DNA of 64,000 nt. It comes from Afifella pfennigii DSM 17143. GTDB lineage: Bacteria; Pseudomonadota; Alphaproteobacteria; Rhizobiales; Afifellaceae. Made by a program: the position numbers and the translations under genes. The notes under the pieces were generated by a model. That model saw nothing but the letters and a program-made list of their open reading frames with translations, ran no database searches and was not told where the DNA came from. Shown here piece by piece: positions 9,039 to 16,451 of this stretch; position 1 is the first letter of the stretch; every line of letters begins with the position of its first letter. The DNA is taken from the NCBI RefSeq assembly GCF_000688515.1, contig NZ_JHZK01000002.1, positions 62,001 through 126,000 on the forward strand, given 5' to 3'.

Positions 9039-9596
9039 TCACGGCCAGCCGGCCTCGATGTCGATTGCGTCGAGTGCCGCTTCGTCCTCGGCGGCGGCAA
9101 TCTGGTCTTTGAGCGTCCAGGACCGCGCGAGGATCGCCACGCCGTGGTCGGCCATCGCCATGAGGATCGCGTGCGCGTCCGCGAAGCTGAGCGTGTGGTT
9201 GGCGTTGTCGGCGTCGCGGATTGTCGCGCCGGCGATCGCCCCGTTGCCTGCTGCGATCTCGGTGGCGTACCGGATCGCCGCCGTCTGCCAGTTCGCGCGA
9301 TCCGCGGGCCGCGTCTGCAGCGTCGCCGGTGATCCGTCGATCTCGGTGGGGTAGCCAGCTGCAAGACGGCGGTCGCGCTCCGCGTCGACCGACGCGCGCA
9401 TCACCTGCCGGCGGGCAGCGACCCGCTCCGCATCAGGCACGGGCGTGATGTCGGTCCCAGTGGCGATGATCGCCGCATAATGGCGGTTTCCCGGGTCGAG
9501 CGGGATCGAGGACATTTCGACGCCGTTGATCCTGGCGGTGACGGCAATAGGCGACCCGTCCGGGCCGGCGACGAAGCGGGCGTCTTCGATGAACAT
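9039..9596 (-). CDS. DUF4376-type phage protein, tail fibre associated
   Basis: 185 residues. The C-terminal half (ANWQTAAIRYATEIAAGN, then TIRDADNANHTL and MADHGVAILARSW) is the pattern of DUF4376, a domain found at the ends of phage tail-fibre or fibre-assembly proteins. The N-terminal part is a short beta-rich segment with PLDPGNRHYA. It follows the tail-fibre gene by three bases. It may be a fibre tip, clamp or chaperone. Confidence 0.7.
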   Translation of the reverse strand: MFIEDARFVAGPDGSPIAVTARINGVEMSSIPLDPGNRHYAAIIATGTDITPVPDAERVAARRQVMRASVDAERDRRLAAGYPTEIDGSPATLQTRPADRANWQTAAIRYATEIAAGNGAIAGATIRDADNANHTLSFADAHAILMAMADHGVAILARSWTLKDQIAAAEDEAALDAIDIEAGWP

Positions 9597-9599
9597 GGG

Positions 9600-10967
9600 T
9601 TAGAGCTCCGAGTCCGCGTCATAGGCGAAGAAGAACCCGTATTCGGTCCCGTACCAGCGGTGCAGCCGAATGAGGCGCGGGCTGACCGTCGGGGCTCCAT
9701 AGGCCGTATTGTTTGCTGCGTGGGCGCCGCCCGACGAGGTCCAGATTGACACACGGGACAGGTTGCCGAGGCTGTCCCAGTGGCGGACTGTAGGCGTTGC
9801 GCGCATCTCCACCGGGAAGAAGGCGGTGATCTGGATCAAGGTCTCGTTCGGCTTCTGCCATGGCAATTGCGTAAAGACGCAGCTGCCCGGCTCGACCATG
9901 TTGTTGTCGACGCCACCCGGCGACAGGTCCTTTCCTGGCGGCGAGGCCATAAGATAACTCTTGCAGTAATAGCGCTGGCAGCGCGCCAATTCGACGGAGA
10001 AGTCCCGGCCCGCCCAGGCCGTCGGTTCCGGCCCGCGCTCCATCTGCACCCGGCGATAGGTAACGGCGCCGGCGGCCGGCGTCAGCGTCAGCGTGACATT
10101 GCCGATCGCGCCGGCAGGCACGGTCAGCGTCGCGCCCCGGCGGCCGCCGCCGGGCGCGATTGTCGACGTCGCTCCGTCGATATCAATGTCGAGCCCGCCG
10201 CCGGCCAGGTCTTCCACAGACACCGTCACCTCGGCCGAGGCGAGGTCGGGACTCTCGATCACCTGGACCATGGAGCCGGATGCATGTGTGACGACCCCGC
10301 CTAAGACCGAGACCGCGCACCCGCCGGCGCCCGCCTTCCAGCGGTCGTAGCCGTAATCGCCCGCGGCGAGCGCACCACCCGCGAATACACGTTGATTGAT
10401 GGCGAGATCGCCGTTGACCAGGATGTTCCGGTCCGGCGCCGGCACGTAGGCGCCGGGCGGCAGGGTCCAGGGCACCAGGAGCCAGGCATCGGCGACAGAC
10501 GAGTATTGCGCCTCAGCCGGGCGCCCGGCGGTGATTTCGGCGCCTGCTAGCGCGTACCCTCCGACGCTCTGGAGAGCGCGCGCCCCGGTCCCGAATGCGT
10601 CGAGCGTCATGGCGCCGGTATTCGTGATAGAGGGCAGCCAGCGGACAGCCATGCCATCGAACAGTCCGTCAGGGACCGCGAAAGAGCCGGTCGACGTCAC
10701 CGTCTGGGCGTTGGCCGTGCCGCCGCCCGTGCCATACCAGGCACCGCCGGCCGCGTGCCGGGCGACGGCCTGGGCGAGCAGCGCCCAGTTGAGGGGGTCA
10801 GGTAAGAGCTCGGCGGCTTCGATCGTCTTGAGGAGGTTCTCTTGCACGGCGTTGAGCCATGCGGCCGTCACTTCCGTCCCATCGGCCCCGCCAGCGATGC
10901 TCTCGCTGCGAAAGCCGCGGCGGCCGCCGCCGATATCGACCCAGCCCTCTCCGTTGACGCGATCCAT
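9600..10967 (-). CDS. Tail fibre protein
   Basis: 455 residues, placed directly after the gp48-like baseplate gene as in Mu. The N terminus has a baseplate/fibre connector style (VTAAWLNAVQENLLKTIEAAEL) then a Gly/Thr-rich repetitive region. The middle has an ILVNGDLAINQR segment frequent in fibre and appendage proteins, and the C-terminal beta-rich part should carry receptor specificity. The overlap with the upstream gene at 10967 (TGATG type) suggests coupled translation. Confidence 0.82.
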   Translation of the reverse strand: MDRVNGEGWVDIGGGRRGFRSESIAGGADGTEVTAAWLNAVQENLLKTIEAAELLPDPLNWALLAQAVARHAAGGAWYGTGGGTANAQTVTSTGSFAVPDGLFDGMAVRWLPSITNTGAMTLDAFGTGARALQSVGGYALAGAEITAGRPAEAQYSSVADAWLLVPWTLPPGAYVPAPDRNILVNGDLAINQRVFAGGALAAGDYGYDRWKAGAGGCAVSVLGGVVTHASGSMVQVIESPDLASAEVTVSVEDLAGGGLDIDIDGATSTIAPGGGRRGATLTVPAGAIGNVTLTLTPAAGAVTYRRVQMERGPEPTAWAGRDFSVELARCQRYYCKSYLMASPPGKDLSPGGVDNNMVEPGSCVFTQLPWQKPNETLIQITAFFPVEMRATPTVRHWDSLGNLSRVSIWTSSGGAHAANNTAYGAPTVSPRLIRLHRWYGTEYGFFFAYDADSEL

Positions 10968-11569
10968 CAGGCGCCCTCCTCAAGCGTGTAGGAAAAGACC
11001 AGGGTCGTGTGCGCGGGCGCGAGCCGTTGCAGCACGCATTCGATCCCTGACCGGATGATCCAGCCGAGCGGATAGCCGGCGCGCCCGGCGCCGGCCCGGA
11101 ACTTGATCGAACCGAGCGGGGCGAGCTTCACGCGCCAGATGAACTGCTCGCCCTCGGCGACGAGGCGGTCGCCCGCACGCAGCACGCCGGCCCTCGACGG
11201 CCAGAATTCCTCGATCTCGATGGCAACGCCGAGAGCGGCCGCGATCGAGATGAAGTACGGGATCGACTGCCCGCCCCCGGCGATCCACCTTTGATGGGCG
11301 ATGCGCTGGCGCTCCTTCACCGAGGAAGCTTCCGTATCGCGGCCGCACGGGTCGGGGCCCAGGACCCGCTCGAAGTCCGGCAGCAGCTTGACCGCCGTGC
11401 GCGGGTCGACCTCGTCCATCAGCGCTTCGGCCTCGGCCTCGGCGTCTGCTGTCGGCGCCGCGAAGCCCGAAAGAACGGCATCGAGCACACCGCCGCGCTT
11501 GCCGAGCGCGAAGCCGGGATGCCGCTTGCCGATGAGGCTCGTCAGGATCTCCGCCGCCGACCTGGTCAT
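10967..11569 (-). CDS. Baseplate protein, Mu gp48-like (YmfQ/DUF2313)
   Basis: 200 residues. Shows the DUF2313 pattern: DEVDPRTAVKLLPDFERVLG, then ERQRIAHQRW and an IAAALGVAIEIEEFWPSRAG segment, ending with LQRLAPAHTTLVFSY. Mu gp48 is a baseplate wedge/fibre connector component. It overlaps the baseplate J gene by four bases and leads into the fibre gene. Confidence 0.9.
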   Translation of the reverse strand: MTRSAAEILTSLIGKRHPGFALGKRGGVLDAVLSGFAAPTADAEAEAEALMDEVDPRTAVKLLPDFERVLGPDPCGRDTEASSVKERQRIAHQRWIAGGGQSIPYFISIAAALGVAIEIEEFWPSRAGVLRAGDRLVAEGEQFIWRVKLAPLGSIKFRAGAGRAGYPLGWIIRSGIECVLQRLAPAHTTLVFSYTLEEGA

Positions 11570-12708
11570 GCGGCCGCCTCGAAAGTGATGGTGCCCGGCA
11601 CCGGATAGGCCTTGCGGTCGAGCACGTAGGGGGCGGTCGGCTCCAGGAGATCGTGGGCGTATTCGCCGGCGGCGGCCGAGATCGCTTCGGAGATGCGCGA
11701 CGGCTCGATCCTGGCGCCGATCGGCCCGGCATTCTCCTCGTCGTCATCATCGCCGATCGTGGCGACGAAGCGCTGGAATGCCTCCTCCACCGCCGCGCGT
11801 GCCGCGACCGTATCGGGCCGCAATCGGAGCCGCACCGGCAACTCCACGACATCGGCCGCGACGACCACCACGCGGGCGGTCACCGGCCGCACACCTTCGG
11901 GCTTGCCGAAGCGGCCGAGATAGACCTGCATCGCCTCGACCTCGTCGACCGTGGGCGCCCGGCCGAAGGTGCCTTCCTTGATCGCGACGACGACACCGAC
12001 GGAGCCACGACCAATCCATTCCGGCACGACATTGACGGCCCGCACGTCGAACTCGCTCTCAAGCCAGGTCGGATAGTCGAAGGCTGCCCCGCCATGCGGC
12101 CGCTGACGGATATGGGCGAGGAGCCGCAGCCGGAGTTCCTGCCAGGTTTCCTCGGCCGCACCGCCGGCGATGCCCTCTGCGCCGACCGTCACGCGGGTGA
12201 TGGCGGGGAAGGGTAGAACGGTGGCCAGCCGGATCCCGGCTTCGAGATTGCCTGAGGTACCGGTCTCGACGGCTGCTACTGCCACTGACGTCTCGCCGTT
12301 GGGGGCGATCTCGCCAGCTTCGGTGGAGACGTAGACCGTGCCATCGGACCCGGCGAATTCGATGCCGGCGGGGAGCGCCGTTCCGGCTGCGCCCTCGATC
12401 GTCACCGTGCCGATCGCAGCGGTCGCCCCCCGGGGCGTGATCCCCCAGATGCCGGCGTGGCGGTAGACAAACTCCTCCTCAGCCGTGTCCGGGAAATACT
12501 GGCGGCCCCACCAGCTGATGTGGTCGTGGACCTCGCGCAGCTCCAACGCCACGGCGCGGCCGAGCTGCGCGAGCATGCCGCGCCCAGAGCGCACCGCACG
12601 GGAGATCGCAAGCGGGCTCAGATCTTCTCGGAGCTTTGAGATCGCCTCCTCAAGGGTCGCCGCGATGCGCTCGGCGATCGTGCTTGCCTTCCGCGTCGGC
12701 CACGGCAT
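11566..12708 (-). CDS. Baseplate J-like protein, Mu gp47-like
   Basis: 380 residues, the usual size for the baseplate_J family that forms the wedge around the spike of contractile tails. Visible family blocks: FVYRHAGIWGITPRGATAAIGTV, GTALPAGIEFAG, ETGTSGNLEAG, and ETWQELRLRLLAHIRQRPHG followed by RAVNVVPEWIGRGSVGV. It sits in Mu order between the gp46-like and gp48-like genes, with one-base and four-base overlaps. Confidence 0.93.
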   Translation of the reverse strand: MPWPTRKASTIAERIAATLEEAISKLREDLSPLAISRAVRSGRGMLAQLGRAVALELREVHDHISWWGRQYFPDTAEEEFVYRHAGIWGITPRGATAAIGTVTIEGAAGTALPAGIEFAGSDGTVYVSTEAGEIAPNGETSVAVAAVETGTSGNLEAGIRLATVLPFPAITRVTVGAEGIAGGAAEETWQELRLRLLAHIRQRPHGGAAFDYPTWLESEFDVRAVNVVPEWIGRGSVGVVVAIKEGTFGRAPTVDEVEAMQVYLGRFGKPEGVRPVTARVVVVAADVVELPVRLRLRPDTVAARAAVEEAFQRFVATIGDDDDEENAGPIGARIEPSRISEAISAAAGEYAHDLLEPTAPYVLDRKAYPVPGTITFEAAA

Positions 12709-13196
12709 CAGCCGAGCTCCCGCTTCTGCGAGACGGCGACATCCTCGACGAGGACGCGCCAGGCGAGCGTCTGCGGCCGCACCCAGGCGACCTCCCGCTC
12801 GGCCGGCACTCCGGTCTCACCTTCGGCCCATTCCAGGCACTCGCCGAGCCAGACGTCGAAGAGGAGCCGCGTCGTCTCGGTTTCCTTCGCCCGGTCGAGC
12901 AGCCAGAGGCGCGAGCCCGCCCGCTCGCCCGCCGCATCGAGACCGTCGCCGGCAGAGCCCCTGCGCTCGGAGAAGGTGGCGGGCGTCAGGAAGCGGGTGC
13001 GGCCTTGCGGCAGCTCGTCGTCAGGATCGGCGCGCCGGTCAAGCCCGACGGAGAGGAGAATCGGCGTGATCGGGGTTTCATCGACCAGGAGATCGCCGTC
13101 GTCGCTCAGCGCCAGGTCGCAGCGGCGCGCCTGCCGGTCGTAGACGAGGGCGAGGTCGAAGAACATTGTGCGGGACGCTATCGCGCGCGCGGCCAT
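12708..13196 (-). CDS. Baseplate wedge protein, Mu gp46-like
   Basis: 162 residues; the phage GP46 family pattern is seen as FLTPATFSERRGSAGD, then GSRLWLLDRAKETETTRLLFDVW and WAEGETGVPAEREVAW. Mu gp46 is a baseplate wedge protein related to T4 gp25. The start may instead be the internal Met at 13166 (MFFDLALVYD), which aligns better with family starts. A dispersed 21-bp phage repeat lies just upstream (13201-13221). Confidence 0.85.
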   Translation of the reverse strand: MAARAIASRTMFFDLALVYDRQARRCDLALSDDGDLLVDETPITPILLSVGLDRRADPDDELPQGRTRFLTPATFSERRGSAGDGLDAAGERAGSRLWLLDRAKETETTRLLFDVWLGECLEWAEGETGVPAEREVAWVRPQTLAWRVLVEDVAVSQKRELG

Positions 13197-13200
13197 CGGT

Positions 13201-13221
13201 TCAGTCCGCCGGGGCGGGCGA
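13201..13221 (-). repeat. Dispersed phage repeat, copy 1
   Basis: 21-bp element TCAGTCCGCC-nn-GGCGGGCGA, here with GG in the middle. It lies 12 bases after the PAAR gene stop and just before the gp46-like gene. Other copies: 25900-25920 and 34082-34102. Confidence 0.75.
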
Positions 13222-13232
13222 CAAGTGGCGCA

Positions 13233-13490
13233 TCAGTCACAGCTCCACCTCTCCGCCCCCGAAATGAGCGCCGCCCCGCAGGCCGTGTGATCGCCTTCGC
13301 GGGCGATCTCCGCCCCCTCGCAAAGCCATTTCGAAGAGCCTTCGACGATCGGATTGAGGCCGTGGATCGGGCAGTCGAACATGTCGCCCTTGCGGGCGAT
13401 CTTCTTGCCCTCGGCCGACCATCTCGCCGCCGAGGTGACGACCCTGCCGCCATGGGTGGAGCTGTCCCCGAGGCGGACGATGAGCGGCAT
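13233..13490 (-). CDS. PAAR-domain spike tip protein
   Basis: 85 residues with PAAR-type layout: LGDSSTHGGRVVTSA at the start, KGDMFDCPIHG in the middle, and EGDHTACGAALISG at the end. The His/Cys residues in these loops suit the metal-binding tip of a cone that caps a spike. It immediately follows the gp45-like spike gene (overlap at 13490). A separate PAAR tip is an addition relative to phage Mu itself. Confidence 0.85.
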   Translation of the reverse strand: MPLIVRLGDSSTHGGRVVTSAARWSAEGKKIARKGDMFDCPIHGLNPIVEGSSKWLCEGAEIAREGDHTACGAALISGAERWSCD

Positions 13491-13933
13491 TACGAAAGAT
13501 GCCCCTCGCCCTCGGCTTTCACCGTGACGTTGCCCTTGCTCTCCACGGTGACGGCGCTCTTCGTCTTCACGCTGACCGTCGCGCCGGTGCGGATGTCGAG
13601 ATCGCCGCCGGGCTTCAGGGCCATCTTGTCGCCATGGGCGTTGTAGAGGGCGACCTCACCGGCAGCGAGCTTGCCCATCCGCTTCGACGGGTTGGCGACG
13701 GGCAGGACGACAATGTTGCCCTCGTCGCCTTCCACGGCGAGCACGATGCCGAGTGCCCCGTCCTCGGGCACATGGGCGGCGAAGCCGTAGGGCTGCAGCA
13801 CTTCGACATCGTCGCGCCAGACGCCGGCGGCGACCTCCACCGAGCAGGTCTGCATCTCGCCGTCGTCCTTGACGTTCTTCAGCGTGCAGCGGCGGATCAT
13901 GCCGCGCAGCTTGCCTGCCGTTTCCCTGTCCAT
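13490..13933 (-). CDS. Baseplate spike protein, Mu gp45-like
   Basis: 147 residues. The N-terminal OB-like part includes IRRCTLKNVKDDGEMQTCSVEV and a DVEVLQPYGFAAHVPEDG segment characteristic of Mu gp45. The C-terminal end is a repetitive beta-helix (DIRTGATVSVKTKSAVTVES) typical of trimeric membrane-piercing spikes. It is flanked by the hub protein and the PAAR tip. Confidence 0.92.
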   Translation of the reverse strand: MDRETAGKLRGMIRRCTLKNVKDDGEMQTCSVEVAAGVWRDDVEVLQPYGFAAHVPEDGALGIVLAVEGDEGNIVVLPVANPSKRMGKLAAGEVALYNAHGDKMALKPGGDLDIRTGATVSVKTKSAVTVESKGNVTVKAEGEGHLS

Positions 13934-15177
13934 CAGAGCGCCTCCGCCGTTCCGTCGAGCCCGCCGCCGCTGCGGCTCGCCTTGCCGCCCGAGCGCTTGT
14001 TCGTCCGCCTTCCGCCGATCGGCCGCGCGTCGAAGGCCTCGGGCGAGGACAGCGTCAGCTCCGTCTCGGCGCCCTTCTCGTCGTAGCGATAGACGGTGCG
14101 GGAGATGAGGAGGTCGCGCTCGATCCCCTGGTAGCGGTCTGAGACGAAGGCGAGCTGGTTGACCTTCCAGAGCGCGCCGTTCGCCCGAAAGTCGTGAACG
14201 CGGGTCTGGAGATCCTCCGCCTCCGCCCTGGCGGTCCGCATGCGCCAGTCCGCCTCGTCCGTCGCGGAGACCTCGTCGGGCTGTGTCTTCGCCAGATGCA
14301 CGATCGGGCGATAGCGCGTGATCTCCGGATCCTGGGCCCGACCGACAATCGCCGTGCCGTAGCGCTCGCGCTCGGTCGCCGAGCCGTCGCCCGCCTGGCG
14401 CTCATCGACGGCATGCGGATCCCCGTTGACGTCGAGCGGTACCGCGCGCCCCTCACGACGTCCGCCGGCACGCTCGGCCTGGCCCCGCACGATGGTGTCG
14501 GAATGCCGGTTCTCGTGGCTGTACTCGGCGCGGGACGCCTTCATGTTGCCGGGCAGCGTCAGGGCTGCCGGCGCCCGGCTTGCCCCCGTGCGCGTGATCA
14601 CGACGCCGCCCGTCCCGTCGGAGGTGACCAGCGCGTGCCTCTGCCTGGCGCCCTTCTCGATCGCGGCAAGGCCCGTCTCGGCGAGGTCCAGCGGATAGCG
14701 CGGGAAGGGATGGCCGGTGTCGATCTCCGAGCGCACCTTGAGCCCGAAGGGCGCCGCGACCCGCCGAGCCGCCTCTTCGAGCTTCACCTGCCGGAATTCT
14801 CCGGGCCCGTCCGGCGCGGCAGCGCAGTCGATCAGATCGCCCGCCTTGTCGCGTCCGGAGATCGTCACCTCGGCGCGTTCGTCGTCGATATCGGGGATGA
14901 CCTTTTCGATGTAGCCGTGAAGGACGAGCTCGCCGTCGATCAGGATCCGCACCTCCGGGCCGGGCCGCAGGCGGAAGACAGGCGGCGGCGAGGCCCATTC
15001 GAAGGTGGCGAGCGAGCGGGTCGCATCTCTGAGGATGAAGGTGAAGGAGCCGGAGAAGTCTTTCAGATCCCGCACCACCTCTGCAGCCGACCATTCCTCG
15101 CAGCGTCCGGCGCCGGCGATCTCCAGCGTCAGGCGCCGCGTCGGCGTCGCAGCTGGCAGGAGCTCGCGCGACGCCAT
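13933..15177 (-). CDS. Baseplate hub protein, Mu gpP-like
   Basis: About 414 residues from the ATG complementary to 15175-15177 (MASRELLPAATPTRRLTLEI). Features of the gpP/gpD hub family are visible: an RDLKDFSGSFTF block, RPGPEVRILIDGELVLHGYIEKV, and a VTISGRDKAGDLIDCAA segment. The frame is open much further upstream, but there it overlaps the circularisation gene, so the one-base TGATG junction start was chosen. It forms the baseplate centre joining the tail tube and spike. Confidence 0.9.
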   Translation of the reverse strand: MASRELLPAATPTRRLTLEIAGAGRCEEWSAAEVVRDLKDFSGSFTFILRDATRSLATFEWASPPPVFRLRPGPEVRILIDGELVLHGYIEKVIPDIDDERAEVTISGRDKAGDLIDCAAAPDGPGEFRQVKLEEAARRVAAPFGLKVRSEIDTGHPFPRYPLDLAETGLAAIEKGARQRHALVTSDGTGGVVITRTGASRAPAALTLPGNMKASRAEYSHENRHSDTIVRGQAERAGGRREGRAVPLDVNGDPHAVDERQAGDGSATERERYGTAIVGRAQDPEITRYRPIVHLAKTQPDEVSATDEADWRMRTARAEAEDLQTRVHDFRANGALWKVNQLAFVSDRYQGIERDLLISRTVYRYDEKGAETELTLSSPEAFDARPIGGRRTNKRSGGKASRSGGGLDGTAEAL

Positions 15178-16451
15178 CAGCGGGCTACCTCGATACGGCC
15201 TGCAGGGATCGCCGCCGGATGGCGCGGTCGGTTCCGCGCGACGATGTCGGCATAGCCGCGCTCGATCTCCGCCGGTGTGTCGCCGAAGAGATGGTTGGCG
15301 AGCTGGAAGGCGTCGACGCGCCGATCCGTGACGATCGCCACCACCTCCGGCAGACGGCCGATGATCTCGTTGATGTCGGCGATCGTCGTGGTGCGAAGGT
15401 CGGAGATGGCGCGGCCTACCGCGCTCGCATGACTGGCAAAGAGCGTCTCGGAAAGCTCCGCGTTTGCCGCCTCCAGCGCCTCGGCCGCACCGGCGATGGC
15501 GCTGCGGCTCGCCGTCGCCTCGCGCCTGGTCGGGAACGCAGCCTGGCCCAGCATCGGGCCCGCCTCTGAGAGGACGAGCGCCGCGGCGCCAGCGAGCATT
15601 GCCCGGTCGGGGGCCGACGGAGCCTCTGCAGAACTCACGGTCAGGCGGGAAGCAATGTCGACGACGAGTTCCAGCCCCTGCAGCGCGGTGAGACCCGGCT
15701 TCGTCTCCGGTGCGCTGTAGGCCGGCGCGACCACAACCGCGGGCGCCGTGAGCGCCGGAACCGCCGCCAGCATGGCTTCTCCCGTGGAGGAGACCAGGCT
15801 CTCCAGCGCATCGGGTGCGCCGGCTCTTGCGGAGGACACCGTCGCCACGATGCGCCCGGTACCGGCGCCCGCCCTCACCCGCGGGATGGCCGCCGCCGCA
15901 TCTCTCACCGCGTCGGCGAAGATCCGCGCCGATCTCTTTGCCGCCGAGGCCTGCACCCGGCTGATCGTCAGTTCCGCCGGCGCCAGGACGAGGCGCCGGG
16001 CGGCCGTGGCGAGGACAGCGGCTGCATCGGCGACGAGGCCTGCAGTGGAGGACGAAAGCGGGGCGCCGCCGGGCAGGCGCTTGAAGAAGGCGCTGAAGCG
16101 GGCGACGCGGAGTTCGCGCGAGGAGAAAGTGATCTCGGGAGGCCGGTCGACGATGACCTGCATCGGTCCGAGCCAGGGATGCATGAGCGTACCGGGTCCC
16201 GGCCGCGTGAAGGCGCTCCTGAGGGCCTTTGCCCTGGCGATGTAGTCGTCGCCGAGGATGACGCCTTCGACCGAGACGACCTCCGGAAGAAGGCCGAGAT
16301 CGTCGTACTTGGCGATGTCGTGGCCGGGGAAGAGGTGCTCGGCGATGCGCCGGCCGACCTCCGTGCGCGTGTCCGGCACGTCGAAGGCGACGCCGCGATA
16401 GCCGCCCGGCAGGAGACCGGGCAGAAGATCGGAGACGCTGTCGAGGATCAT
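15177..16451 (-). CDS. DNA circularisation protein family, Mu gpN-like
   Basis: 424 residues. The N-terminal domain (GGYRGVAFDVPDTRTEVGRR, GHDIAKYDDLGLLPE, ALRSAFTRPGPGTLMHPWLG) is the DNA_circ_N domain of Mu gpN. Despite the family name the protein is a tail/baseplate component that connects tube and hub. The rest is Ala-rich and helical. It overlaps the tape measure gene by four bases upstream. Confidence 0.9.
   Translation of the reverse strand: MILDSVSDLLPGLLPGGYRGVAFDVPDTRTEVGRRIAEHLFPGHDIAKYDDLGLLPEVVSVEGVILGDDYIARAKALRSAFTRPGPGTLMHPWLGPMQVIVDRPPEITFSSRELRVARFSAFFKRLPGGAPLSSSTAGLVADAAAVLATAARRLVLAPAELTISRVQASAAKRSARIFADAVRDAAAAIPRVRAGAGTGRIVATVSSARAGAPDALESLVSSTGEAMLAAVPALTAPAVVVAPAYSAPETKPGLTALQGLELVVDIASRLTVSSAEAPSAPDRAMLAGAAALVLSEAGPMLGQAAFPTRREATASRSAIAGAAEALEAANAELSETLFASHASAVGRAISDLRTTTIADINEIIGRLPEVVAIVTDRRVDAFQLANHLFGDTPAEIERGYADIVARNRPRHPAAIPAGRIEVAR

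Noticed and set aside
12636-13646. Long plus-strand open frame across the baseplate genes.
   Set aside because: Antisense to well-recognised gp45/gp46/PAAR genes; Arg/Gly/Pro-rich composition typical of high-GC shadow frames.
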